Positions 55,102-63,026 of a DNA stretch of 63,026 nucleotides are shown in pieces. The notes below the pieces were generated by a model. That model saw only the letters and a program-made list of their open reading frames with translations, was not told the origin of the DNA and ran no database searches. The stretch is from Phycisphaerales bacterium (GTDB lineage: Bacteria > Planctomycetota > Phycisphaerae > SM23-33 > FEN-1343), in contig PMYD01000029.1 of assembly GCA_003171335.1 (NCBI GenBank), positions 1 through 63,026 on the forward strand, written 5' to 3'. Position 1 is the stretch's first letter, and each line of letters starts with the position of its first letter. A program made the translations under genes and the position numbers.

Positions 55102-56601
55102 TCACGAAGGCTGGACGGCCCCCAGGTGGAAGCTGTACAGCCGGGTCGCACCATAAAGGTTGAACCGCAGTCGAATGGTCTTGCCGGCCAGTTCGGCCAG
55201 CGTGCGGCCGGCCCAGGTAACGGGCAGGCGAACGGAGTCGCTGGCAATCGGCCCGCACTCTTTGCGGCCGTAGCCTGGCAGAACGGTCTGGCCGTCGGCA
55301 TCGAGCGCCTCGACTTCCAACCAGCTCCAGCCCGGCCGCGTGCGGTCCAGGTTTGCCGTCAACGCGGTCTGCTCCGGGGCGCCCAGGGCAATCGGCCGCG
55401 TCTGGAAGCTCCCCAGCGAGACCTCATCGGCCACGTGCATGCACGTGAAGCCATCTACCCGCAGCGTGGCCAGGCCCATGCGGCGCAGGCAGTACTTGCC
55501 GGTGGGGGCCTTGCCGGTCTTCTCATCGATCCCCCGCGTGCCCGGCGCCTGGTTCTGCGGCGGCCAGCTCGACCACTCCGTGCCCATGCCGGCGTAATAG
55601 AGGTAAATCGTGTCATCCTTGATGACCGCCTTGTCCGTGATCACCAGGAACTGCCCATCCCACTCCTGCGGCTGGCCCTTGGCGATGAGGCTCTGGTGCG
55701 GGCATACGCGGGCGAACTGCTCGCCATCGCGGCTGTGCGCCAGGCGGATGTCGCCCACGTACCGGCCGTACTTGCCGGTGCCGTCGGGGGCGTACCAGGC
55801 GCATTCGTACAGCAGCAGCCAATGGCCTTTGTAGGGCACGTACGCCAGGAAGTGGTTTTCGTTCTCGAAGCTTTCATTGGGTGACAGAATCGGGTTGTGC
55901 TCGCCCCCCTGCCAGTGGATGGCGTCGGGGGAAAAGGCGATGCCCTTGAAGCGCACCTGGTCGGGGCCGGGTTTGTTGGGGCTGCCATAGTACTGGAAGA
56001 CGTACTTGAAGCGCCGCTGGGGGTTGGGGTCCTGGTCATCGCGGATGAAGGCCACCGGGTCGGCCTGCTGCTCGCGCAATTCCATGGGGACCTTCGTGTA
56101 CGGCGTCCAGTGCATGCCGTCGGGGGAGTACGCGATCCAGTCAAACGCCAGCGCCTTGTAGCGCTTGGCGGGGTCCGTCTCGGCCTCATCCAGCAGGATG
56201 CAGCCCCAGCCGACATCCAGCACGATATTGTTGTCGCGGTTGCCGCCGTTCTCGTAAATGCCCACGTGCGGCCGTTCCCACCTGACGCCATCGCGGCTGA
56301 TGGCAATGCCGACGCCCCCGCTGCCGCCGCCATACTGCTGGCCGTTGTACCAGATTCTGAAGAACCCATCGGCCTTGTCATACACCGCCCCGCGGATGGC
56401 CCAGGGCGCGATGCAGCCGGAGTCCCAGGCATTCTTGTCGGCCAGGTCCATCACGGGATTGAACGGGTGCTTCTGCGCTGTGCAGACCGAGCGGGTCACA
56501 TGGTTCAGTCGCTCAATCTCGGCCAGGTCGAAAAACAGCACTTCGCGCCCGCCCGTGGCGTCGATGAGCGCGCTCGGGCTATCTGGGGCGGCCGCTTTCA
56601 A
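55102..56601 (-). CDS. Five-bladed beta-propeller glycosidase-like protein B
   Basis: 499 residues from a TTG at 56601 that overlaps the epimerase stop (TTGA). A longer frame on this strand runs through the epimerase gene and is rejected there. Propeller units: FFRIWYNGQQYGGGSGGVGI, ISRDGVRWERPHVGIYE, YKALAFDWIAYSPDGMHW, GQFLVITDKAVIKDDTIYLY. A C-terminal beta-sandwich follows (WLEVEALDADGQTVL, IRLRFNLYGATRLYSFHLG). The architecture matches protein A (51586). There is no signal peptide. The exact glycosidase family and catalytic residues cannot be assigned. Confidence 0.78.
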   Translation of the reverse strand: MKAAAPDSPSALIDATGGREVLFFDLAEIERLNHVTRSVCTAQKHPFNPVMDLADKNAWDSGCIAPWAIRGAVYDKADGFFRIWYNGQQYGGGSGGVGIAISRDGVRWERPHVGIYENGGNRDNNIVLDVGWGCILLDEAETDPAKRYKALAFDWIAYSPDGMHWTPYTKVPMELREQQADPVAFIRDDQDPNPQRRFKYVFQYYGSPNKPGPDQVRFKGIAFSPDAIHWQGGEHNPILSPNESFENENHFLAYVPYKGHWLLLYECAWYAPDGTGKYGRYVGDIRLAHSRDGEQFARVCPHQSLIAKGQPQEWDGQFLVITDKAVIKDDTIYLYYAGMGTEWSSWPPQNQAPGTRGIDEKTGKAPTGKYCLRRMGLATLRVDGFTCMHVADEVSLGSFQTRPIALGAPEQTALTANLDRTRPGWSWLEVEALDADGQTVLPGYGRKECGPIASDSVRLPVTWAGRTLAELAGKTIRLRFNLYGATRLYSFHLGAVQPS

Positions 56602-57623
56602 TACTTCCCATTCTGTGTTTCGAAGTGCGTGGGCTTGCCCAGGTTCTCGCCGCCCGACTTGATCCAGTGGGCCACCCATTCGACCACCTTGCCCACGGGC
56701 ACGGAGGGATTGCCGAACAGGGCATTGGCCTTCATGGCGCTCTCGATGTAGCCCTTGCCGTTTTCCTGGCCGGTGAAGACCGGCTCCTTGCCGAAAAGTT
56801 TGCCGAAGCGGCGGGCCAGGTCGCGCACAGCCAGAATTTCCGGCCCGGTCACGTTGAGGATCGTGGCGGGGCTGGCCGCCAGCTCCAGCGAGCGCAGCAC
56901 CTGGTTGCACACGTCGCCCTGCCACATGCAGTTGAAAAAGCCGGTGGTCACGTCGATGGGCTGGCCGTTGTAAACCTTCGTGGCCACATCCCACAGCACG
57001 CCGTAGCGCATCTCGACGGCGTAATCGAGCCGAAGCTGGACCACGCGCTCGCCGTGGTGCACGCTGAAGTAATCGAACATCCGCTCGCGGCCCAGGCAGC
57101 TCTGGGCGTATTCGCCGATGGCGTCGGGGGCATCCTCCTCCGTCGAGCCGCCGGTAAAGACGTGCACCACGGGGTAGACGCAGCCGGTGGAGAAGGCCAC
57201 GATGCGCGACTTGGTGAAGGTGCGGGCCACGTGGTACGGCACGATCACGTTGATGGCCCACGTCAGCTCCTCGCTGCCGGTCGAGCCGAACTTGCGGCCG
57301 ACCATGTAGATGATGCTCTCGACCTTGGGCAGGCTGTCGATGGCCTTGAGGTCCATCATGTCGCACTTGAGCGTGGCGATTCCCTCTTTGGCCAAGGCCG
57401 GCAGGTCGATGACATCGACGGCGTAAACCTTCTTCTTCGTGCCGGCCGCCTGGATGGCGCGGTTGGCCGTGCGGGCCATGGTCGGGCCGATCTTGCCGCC
57501 GGCGCCGAGGATCATCACATCGCCGTTGAGCCGCTTCATCGCCGACACCAGCTCCTCGCTGGGCCGGCTGAGCACTTCATCCAGTTCCGCCACCGTGTTG
57601 ATGCGATCGGGCAAGTTAGGCAT
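56598..57623 (-). CDS. NAD-dependent epimerase/dehydratase family protein B
   Basis: 341 residues from the ATG at 57623, which overlaps the last codons of the peptidase gene by eight bases (GGAG eight bases upstream). Cofactor site VMILGAGGKIGPTMARTANR, ATLKCDMMDLKAIDSLP and IVAFSTGCVYPVVHVFTGG (active-site Ser/Thr). The YxxxK position is altered: IGEYAQSCLGRERMFDYF has Tyr but no Lys four residues on. Later regions are VTTGFFNCMWQGDVCNQVLR and ATILNVTGPEILAVRDLAR. It forms one operon with M20 peptidase and propeller B. Confidence 0.82.
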   Translation of the reverse strand: MPNLPDRINTVAELDEVLSRPSEELVSAMKRLNGDVMILGAGGKIGPTMARTANRAIQAAGTKKKVYAVDVIDLPALAKEGIATLKCDMMDLKAIDSLPKVESIIYMVGRKFGSTGSEELTWAINVIVPYHVARTFTKSRIVAFSTGCVYPVVHVFTGGSTEEDAPDAIGEYAQSCLGRERMFDYFSVHHGERVVQLRLDYAVEMRYGVLWDVATKVYNGQPIDVTTGFFNCMWQGDVCNQVLRSLELAASPATILNVTGPEILAVRDLARRFGKLFGKEPVFTGQENGKGYIESAMKANALFGNPSVPVGKVVEWVAHWIKSGGENLGKPTHFETQNGKY

Positions 57624-58806
57624 CTCGAGTCTCCAGCCTTCCATACAAACGCACAATCTCCGCATACGTCTCGGCGGCACGCGCCACCGCGTCAAGTTCG
57701 ATGTATTCATCAACCGTGTGCGCCTGGCCAATGGCGCCAGGCCCCAGCAGCAGGGCCGGCATGCCGGCGGCGGCATACACCGCGGCGTCGGAGGCCCAGG
57801 GGGCCACGGTCAGCTCGCCGCGGCCCATCGTGTTTTCACATGCCGTTTTAACCAACCGGGCCAGCGGCGCCTGCGCATCGGTCCACAGCGGGGGAAATTG
57901 CTCGGCATACTCCGCCGCATACTGGAAGTTGGGCACCTGCTGCTTGAGCCGCTCCAGCGGCTCGAGCACCTGTGCGGCCACGGCGGCGAGCTTCTCTCCC
58001 GGCAGCGTGCGGCGGTCGACTAAAATCTCGCAGCGGTCGGGCACGATATTCACCTGCGTGCCGCCGGCGATCGTGCCGACGCTCATCCGGGGCGGGCCCA
58101 GCAACGGGTGGGGTTTCGCCTCCAGCCGCGGCGCGACTTCATCCTCCAACACCTGCAGCACCCGCCGCATCTGGTAAATGGCGTTGACGCCGCGCGCTGG
58201 CTCGCTGCTGTGGGCCGCGCGGCCGTGCGTTTCGATCCGAAACCGCACCACGCCCTTGCTGGCGTGGACGATCTGCATGTCGGTCGGCTCGCCCACGACG
58301 AGGGCATCGGCCTTGAGAAGCCCCGAGGCGACCAGCGCCTTTGCGCCCATGGCGCCGAGTTCCTCGCCGCAGGCCCCCACGAACAGCAGATTCACCGGCA
58401 GCGGCCCCGCATCCAGCAGGCCACGAATCGCCAGCAGCATCGCCGTCATCGGACCTTTGTCATCGCACGCGCCGCGGCCGTAGAGCTTGCCATCGCGAAC
58501 GATGGCGTCGAAGGGCGCTACGGTCATGCCTTCGATGGAGACCGTGTCGGTGTGACATTCGAATGCCAGCGTGGGTGCCCCGGCGGGTCCTTCAAAGCGC
58601 GCCAGCACGTTGGGCCGACCCGGCGCCGCCTCGGCAATTTGCACCGCCGCACCCCAGGAGCGCAGCAGCTCGGCCAGCAGTTGGGCCATCTGGCTTTCGC
58701 CGAACGGCGGCTCGAAACGCTCGCATCCCGCGGGGTTTACGCTGGGGCAGCGCACCAGCCGGCTTAGCAGTTGCCGGGTTTGATCAATTGATGCCTTCAA
58801 GACCAC
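57616..58806 (-). CDS. M20 family peptidase (ArgE/DapE type)
   Basis: A 396-residue metallo-hydrolase. Di-zinc motifs: LAFECHTDTV (His, Asp), GRGACDDKGPMTAMLLAI (bridging Asp), GACGEELGAMGAKAL (catalytic Glu) and VVGEPTDMQIVHASKG. The dimerisation lid carries GRAAHSSEPARGVNAIYQM, and the C-terminus has GQAHTVDEYIELDAVARAA with a zinc His. Substrates of relatives are N-acyl amino acids or succinyl-diaminopimelate; without arg or dap genes nearby the substrate here is unknown. First gene of the operon with epimerase B and propeller B. Confidence 0.9.
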   Translation of the reverse strand: MVLKASIDQTRQLLSRLVRCPSVNPAGCERFEPPFGESQMAQLLAELLRSWGAAVQIAEAAPGRPNVLARFEGPAGAPTLAFECHTDTVSIEGMTVAPFDAIVRDGKLYGRGACDDKGPMTAMLLAIRGLLDAGPLPVNLLFVGACGEELGAMGAKALVASGLLKADALVVGEPTDMQIVHASKGVVRFRIETHGRAAHSSEPARGVNAIYQMRRVLQVLEDEVAPRLEAKPHPLLGPPRMSVGTIAGGTQVNIVPDRCEILVDRRTLPGEKLAAVAAQVLEPLERLKQQVPNFQYAAEYAEQFPPLWTDAQAPLARLVKTACENTMGRGELTVAPWASDAAVYAAAGMPALLLGPGAIGQAHTVDEYIELDAVARAAETYAEIVRLYGRLETRDA

Positions 58807-58875
58807 GGCGCGATTGTACCTGAGGGTAGAGCTGTTGTCACCAGCAGTTTACTAAGGAAGGGCGCCTTCGCAGAA

Positions 58876-59029
58876 AACGGCATACACAAAGATCACAAAG
58901 AGCACGAAGAAAGGCAGGAGGCGAGAAGTAAAGGCAAGAACCAGCAGGACTGCTCTTCGGCTCTCTCGCTCTTACCTCTTCTGGTCTTTCTTTGCGTCCT
59001 TCGCGATCTTTGTGTATGCCGTTTTCTCG
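58876..59029. repeat. CACAAAGATCACGAAG-type inverted repeat, copy 3
   Basis: GAAAACGGCATACACAAAGA (58873-58892 region) and TCTTTGTGTATGCCGTTTTC (about 59009-59028) are exact inverses that extend beyond the family core; the AAAGAGCACGAAGAAAG unit is matched by CTTTCTTTGCGTCCTTCGC. It fills the gap between the sigma-factor gene and the peptidase start. Confidence 0.88.
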
Positions 59030-59042
59030 AACGTGCCCCGCC

Positions 59043-59858
59043 CTACCAGATTTTTTCCAGCATTTCCTGGAGCTTGACCAGGGCGGCCTTCTCGACCTGG
59101 CGGACGCGTTCGCGGGTCAGGCCGATCATCTTGCCGATCTCCTTGAAGGTCCGTTGCGGGCCGTCGTAGCCGTCCAGGCCGTAGCGAAGGGTCAGGATGG
59201 TCTGCTCGCGCTCGTCGAGTCGGGCCAGCAGGCGTTTGATCGTATCCCGATCGGCGCCCAGCATGGCCGCCGAATCGGGCGCCGGGGTGTTCTGATCGGC
59301 CAGCATGTCGCCCATGTCGGAGGCTTCCTCCGATGGCATCTGCGTGGGCGAATTGACGGCGCTGAGGGCCTTGCGGATAATGCCCGCCTTCTTGCGCGTC
59401 ATCTTCAGGTGCTTGGCCATCTCCTCCAGCGTGGCCGGCCGGCCGAACTGGGCTTCCAATTGGCGCGAGGCCTCGCGCCAGCGCGTAATCTCTTCCACCA
59501 TGTACGCCGGGATGTGCACGGGCTGGCCGGCGTTGATCATCGCCCGCTTGATCGACTGCTTGATCCACCAGGCGGCGTACGTGCTGAAGCGAACGCCCGC
59601 ATCGGGATCGAACTCCTCCACGGCCCGCATGAGCCCCAGGTTGCCCTCGGCCACCAGGTCCGAGAGGGTCATGCCGCGATTGGAGTACTGCTTGGCGATG
59701 TTGACCACCAGCCGCAGATTGGCGTTGATCATCTGCTGACGGGCCAGCACGTCGCCGTGCTCGCGAATGCGGCGCGAGAGCTGCTTTTCCTGCTCGGCGT
59801 TGAGCAGCGGGGTCTCGCTGATCAGGCTGATGTACCAACCCAGGCCAGTGTTTGCCAT
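59043..59858 (-). CDS. RNA polymerase sigma-70 family factor (RpoD/RpoS-like)
   Basis: A 271-residue factor with regions 1.2 to 4. Region 1.2: LGWYISLISETPLLNAEQEK. Region 2: LRLVVNIAKQYSNRGMTLSD, LVAEGNLGLMRAVEEFDPDA, RFSTYAAWWIKQSIKRAM. Region 3: HIPAYMVEEITRWREASRQL. Region 4: LRYGLDGYDGPQRTFKEIGK and LTRERVRQVEKAALVKL. It lacks the long region 1.1 and the non-conserved insert of the primary RpoD, so it is more like a group 2 factor. Relatives in planctomycetes are usually named RpoD or RpoS-like. GGAGGAATAA precedes the ATG. Confidence 0.9.
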   Translation of the reverse strand: MANTGLGWYISLISETPLLNAEQEKQLSRRIREHGDVLARQQMINANLRLVVNIAKQYSNRGMTLSDLVAEGNLGLMRAVEEFDPDAGVRFSTYAAWWIKQSIKRAMINAGQPVHIPAYMVEEITRWREASRQLEAQFGRPATLEEMAKHLKMTRKKAGIIRKALSAVNSPTQMPSEEASDMGDMLADQNTPAPDSAAMLGADRDTIKRLLARLDEREQTILTLRYGLDGYDGPQRTFKEIGKMIGLTRERVRQVEKAALVKLQEMLEKIW

Positions 59859-60089
59859 GACGATTATTCCTCCAGTGCCGGTTATGCCGCCCGTGCCGGC
59901 GGTGCCGGGCGCGGAGGCGGTTTTGCTCTGGAGAAGTCTTCGTCATGAGCCGGGGTTCACTTAATTTGCAGGCGGCGGTTCTCCTTACAGGGGGGTCCAT
60001 CTGTGCGGGCCAAACCGCAAGTGTCGAATAACAAAGCGCGGCGGAGCTTTTACGCCCCGCCGCGCCGGATGTCCATCGATGTGCTATTT

Positions 60090-61934
60090 CTACTGCTGCG
60101 GTTGCTCGCCTTGCGGCGGCGCATCTTCCTTCTTCTCCTGCGGCTCGGCTACGGGCTGAGGCGCGGCCTCGGTCTGCTGCTTGGTGGTCAGCAGGATATC
60201 CTCGGTGAGGCTGCCCAGGGTGCCGGTCTCGGCCCCGAGGCCGCCGCGGCGGCGCACGGGCCCGCCGGCGGCCGGCTCGCCTTCAGCCGCCCACTGGGCG
60301 CGCTTCAGGCTCAGGCCGATCTTGCGCTCCTCGATATCCACGCGCAGGATCTTCACCTCGATCTCATCGCTGACCTTGACCACATCCTGCGGGTTCTCGA
60401 CCTTGTGGTCGGCCAGCTCGCTGACGTGCAGCAGGCCTTCCAGGTCCGGCTCGAGTTCCACGAAGACGCCAAAGTTGGTCAGCTTGGTCACCTTGCCCTT
60501 GACGATCTGGCCGGGCAGGTAGCGCTCCGGAATGGCCCGCAGCCACGGGTCCTCGGTGAGCTGCTTGAGGCCCAGCGCCACGCGCATCTTCTCCTCGTCC
60601 ACGGTGAGCACCACGCACTGCACTTCCTGGCCCTTCTTGAGCAGCTCGGAGGGGTGGCCCACCTTCTTCGTCCATGACAGGTCGCTGACGTGCAGCAGGC
60701 CGTCGATGCCTTCCTCGATCTCCACGAACGCGCCGTAATTGGTGAGATTGCGCACCTTGCCGGTGATGACCGTGCCGGGGGGGTACTTGTGCTTGACCAG
60801 CGTCCAGGGATTGGTTTCGGTCTGCTTGATGCCCAGGCTGATTTCCTGCTTGTCCTTGTTCACTTCCAGCACGACCACGTCAAGCTCATCGCTCACGCTG
60901 AGCATCTCGCTGGGGTGGTTGATGCGCCGCGTCCAGCTCATCTCGCTGATGTGCACCAGGCCCTCGATGCCCTCTTCCAACTGCACGAAGGCGCCATAGG
61001 ACATGATGTTCACCACCTTGCCGTGGATGCGGTGATTCACCGGGTAGCGCTTCTCGATATCTTCCCACGGGCTGGCCGTGCGCTGCTTGAGGCCCAGGGC
61101 GATCTTCTCCTTGGCCCGGTCCACGTTCAAAATCACCAGCTCCAGCTCCTGGTCGATCTTGACCACCTCGGAAGGATGGTTGATGCGGCCCCAGCTCATG
61201 TCGGTGATGTGCAGCAGGCCATCCACGCCACCGAGGTCGACAAACGCGCCGAAGTCGGCGATGTTCTTCACCACGCCGCGGCGGACCTGGCCTTCGGTGA
61301 TGTCCGCCATGAGCTTTTCCTTGGCTTCCTGGCGGCGCTCCTCGACCAGCTTGCGCCGGGAGATGACGATGTTGCGGCGGTCGATGTCGATCTTGAGGAT
61401 CTTCGCTTCGATCTCATGCCCGATGTACTCGCCGATATCGGCCGGCCGGCGGATATCCACTTGGCTGGCCGGCAGGAAGACCGGCACGCCGATATCAACC
61501 AGCAACCCGCCCTTGATTTTCCGCGTGACGGTGCCCTTGACGGTGTCGCCTTCCTTGTTGTTCTCGATGATGCGTTCCCAGCCGCGGATGCGGTCGGCCT
61601 TGCGCTTCGAGAGGATCACCAGCCCGCTGTCGCCTTCCACGGCCTCCAGCAGCACCTCGATGCGGTCGCCGGGCTTGGCCTCGGCGGGGCTGTTGAATTC
61701 GCTCAGATCGACGACGCCCTCGCTCTTTAGACCCACTTCCACCAGCACGTCGTTGCCGATGACGTTGACGATGCGGCCCTTCAAAATCTTGCCGGGCTGG
61801 AACTGCGTGACCGTCGAGTCGATGGTTTCGCCGAGCTTGTTGGGGTCAAAATCGCTGCCGAGGACTAGTTGAAGTTCGCTGTCGAGTTGTTCCCCCGAAA
61901 CGCCCAGGGATTTGATCAGATTCTGGTCTACCAT
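60090..61934 (-). CDS. rpsA: 30S ribosomal protein S1
   Basis: 614 residues from the ATG at 61934 (AAAAGG upstream). Six S1 OB-fold repeats are seen, starting near residues 50 (PGKILKGRIVNVIGNDVLVE), 135, 215, 302, 387 and 475, with the pattern GxVxxIxxFGAFVxLxxGxxGLLHxS. The C-terminal ~70 residues are charged and Gln/Pro-rich. S1 helps bind mRNAs with weak Shine-Dalgarno sites, which fits several genes here that lack one. The extra residues of the longer frame are rejected. The 231-base gap to the sigma gene holds no gene. Confidence 0.95.
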   Translation of the reverse strand: MVDQNLIKSLGVSGEQLDSELQLVLGSDFDPNKLGETIDSTVTQFQPGKILKGRIVNVIGNDVLVEVGLKSEGVVDLSEFNSPAEAKPGDRIEVLLEAVEGDSGLVILSKRKADRIRGWERIIENNKEGDTVKGTVTRKIKGGLLVDIGVPVFLPASQVDIRRPADIGEYIGHEIEAKILKIDIDRRNIVISRRKLVEERRQEAKEKLMADITEGQVRRGVVKNIADFGAFVDLGGVDGLLHITDMSWGRINHPSEVVKIDQELELVILNVDRAKEKIALGLKQRTASPWEDIEKRYPVNHRIHGKVVNIMSYGAFVQLEEGIEGLVHISEMSWTRRINHPSEMLSVSDELDVVVLEVNKDKQEISLGIKQTETNPWTLVKHKYPPGTVITGKVRNLTNYGAFVEIEEGIDGLLHVSDLSWTKKVGHPSELLKKGQEVQCVVLTVDEEKMRVALGLKQLTEDPWLRAIPERYLPGQIVKGKVTKLTNFGVFVELEPDLEGLLHVSELADHKVENPQDVVKVSDEIEVKILRVDIEERKIGLSLKRAQWAAEGEPAAGGPVRRRGGLGAETGTLGSLTEDILLTTKQQTEAAPQPVAEPQEKKEDAPPQGEQPQQ

Positions 61935-62245
61935 GACTGCCTTTTCATGTAATCCGGTTGTGACGATATCCAAACGGGGTCCGCCAGGGCCCGGCCGACG
62001 CGGCCGAGCGCCCCGTTGCCCGGACCACCCGGGCCTCGCCGGCAAAACGCCGACGAGCATTTAACTGTACCGCCCAGCCGCCCTGCCAACAAGGGCAAAA
62101 ATGGCCCCACGGCCGGCCCGCCCGCCCGCCGGCGCGTTTTTGAGCAGCCGCAAGTTGCTTGTCCCCCGCTGGCGGGACAGGTACTATCCATTGGAGAGTT
62201 GTTGCGTGATATGCCTTTCCAGAGCCGGGAAGGCCGTGCACGAGC
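61935..62245. other. Intergenic region between divergent rpsA and membrane-protein genes
   Basis: 311 bases, GC-rich, presumably holding the rpsA promoter on the minus strand and the promoter of the gene at 62246 on the plus strand. I see no clear -10/-35 pair, no gene and no repeat family from elsewhere in the window. Confidence 0.5.
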
Positions 62246-62794
62246 ATGTTCATTGAGCCGACATCCAAGGTGGCGGAGTTTCGTATCCGCTTTGCGAGGT
62301 GGTCGCCTCCCGACGAGCCGGTGGCGCGCTGCCCGTACGTCGGCAAGTTCCGGATCGAGGGGGCCAAGGCCATCGCCGTTGGCATTCCCGCCCGGGTCTT
62401 CCGCACCGCCGCCGCACTGGGGGCGGCTTTCGGCGCTGTCACGATGATCGTGGCCAGCCTGATCATCGGTTCGCGCCCGGGGAATGTCTGGAAATCGCTG
62501 CTGCCGGGCGTGCTGGTGGTGCTCTTCTTCTGTGCGGCCGGCTGGCTGATCGCCCACGTGCGGCGAATCAAGCTGCCGCTGATGTTGGCGGATGCCAATA
62601 TCGACATCAGCGATGACCTGGATGTTCCGTACGCCCGGATTTTCCGTTCCGACGGACAATACCTGTTCTTCGTGCCCGATCCCGGCCGACAAGAAGAATT
62701 CCGCCGCCTGCGCGATGGGCTGATTGAACTATTCAACAGCCCCCCCGCCGCCGATTCGCCGGCGGGGCCGGCAACATCAAAGGAGAACGCGTAA
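62246..62794 (+). CDS. Two-helix membrane protein of unknown function
   Basis: A 182-residue protein. A soluble ~50-residue N-terminus is followed by two hydrophobic helices ([17 protein letters not shown] and [20 protein letters not shown]; ~57-106), then a soluble C-terminal part ([20 protein letters not shown]). No family is recognised. No Shine-Dalgarno is visible at the ATG. It overlaps apt by one base (TAATG), so the two are translated together. Confidence 0.65.
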   Translation: MFIEPTSKVAEFRIRFARWSPPDEPVARCPYVGKFRIEGAKAIAVGIPARVFRTAAALGAAFGAVTMIVASLIIGSRPGNVWKSLLPGVLVVLFFCAAGWLIAHVRRIKLPLMLADANIDISDDLDVPYARIFRSDGQYLFFVPDPGRQEEFRRLRDGLIELFNSPPAADSPAGPATSKENA

Positions 62795-63026
62795 TGGCCT
62801 TCAAACTGGAGCGGCTGATCCGGGATGTGCCCGATTTTCCCAAGCCGGGCATCCTGTTCAAAGACATCACGCCGCTCCTGGCCGATGCGGCCGCCTTGTC
62901 GGCCACGATCGATGCCCTGGTGGAACCGTACACCGGCAAGGGCGTCGAACTGATCTGCGGCACGGAGAGCCGCGGCTTCATCTTCGCCGCCGCCGCCGCC
63001 GTCAAGCTCCAGGCCGGCTTTGTCCC
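62794..63026 (+). CDS. apt: Adenine phosphoribosyltransferase (3'-truncated by window end)
   Basis: The first 77 residues of a purine-salvage enzyme that makes AMP from adenine and PRPP. Starts [19 protein letters not shown], then [16 protein letters not shown] and [14 protein letters not shown], all typical of Apt ([15 protein letters not shown] and ES.GFIF). AGGAG lies before the ATG at 62794. The PRPP loop lies beyond the window. Confidence 0.93.
   Translation, partial: MAFKLERLIRDVPDFPKPGILFKDITPLLADAAALSATIDALVEPYTGKGVELICGTESRGFIFAAAAAVKLQAGFV

Noticed and set aside
56602..57366. N-terminal extension of propeller protein B
   Set aside because: This part of the frame lies wholly within the epimerase gene and translates to Arg/Gly-rich nonsense; the TTG at 56601 is the better start.

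Overview
The window is high-GC bacterial DNA (by eye roughly mid-60s % G+C) and most probably comes from a planctomycete, likely of the class Phycisphaerae. The reasons are a PEP-CTERM protein, a secreted protein with dockerin-like repeats, a membrane protein headed by a Phycisphaerae-style double-CxxC zinc ribbon, LpxB (a lipid A-type outer membrane), and intergenic repeats whose spurious translations (FGIWNLEF, HGRDARAT, CHGCPQPCAV) are familiar from planctomycete genomes. The taxonomic call is an inference. No rRNA or complete marker set is present.

Layout: 262-2402 is a three-gene YqjD/YqjE/DUF3618-type envelope operon. 2545-9594 runs leftward: ispH, a zinc-ribbon membrane protein, a GT39-like glycosyltransferase, lpxB, and a B12-binding-like protein with a tiny degenerate paralogue beside it. 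9784-11120 holds aat behind a receiver-domain gene. 11537-15170 is the translation block rpsB-tsf-pyrH-frr-tRNA-Lys, followed by a HipBA toxin-antitoxin pair (15493-17030). 17196-20076 encodes a secreted M14-like peptidase and a SYLF lipoprotein. 20565-25262 has a ParB-like gene and a mutS2 that lacks the Smr domain.

26624-33734 is the most notable metabolic region: a leftward C1-folate cluster (fhs, a GltD/ferredoxin/MvhD-like oxidoreductase, metV, and a metF-folD gene fusion). Together they cover most of the methyl branch of the Wood-Ljungdahl pathway from formate to methyl-THF. The FolD half has lost the residues expected for cyclohydrolase activity. mdh, fumC and a cytidylate-kinase-like gene follow. 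No CO dehydrogenase/acetyl-CoA synthase lies in the window, so acetogenesis cannot be concluded.

37987-47716 contains a PEP-CTERM protein, a GH10-fold protein without its catalytic glutamates paired with a ComEA-like HhH protein, an FAD oxidoreductase, gatCAB, a cupin and a PGRP-type amidase lipoprotein. 47895-58806 carries a receiver protein, an aldo-keto reductase, a URO-D-family protein and two similar modules of a beta-propeller glycosidase-like protein plus an NAD-dependent epimerase. The end (59043-63026) is housekeeping: a sigma-70 factor, rpsA, a membrane protein and the start of apt.

The second theme is an unusually dense and diverse set of palindromic intergenic repeats. At least eight families lie between genes, even inside operons. 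Several have two arms that have changed together between copies, which argues that the hairpin itself, or arm-to-arm copying, is maintained. One 19-bp palindrome (ACTTTAAACCGTTTAAAGT) is found between genes and also, three times in frame, inside the ParB-like gene.
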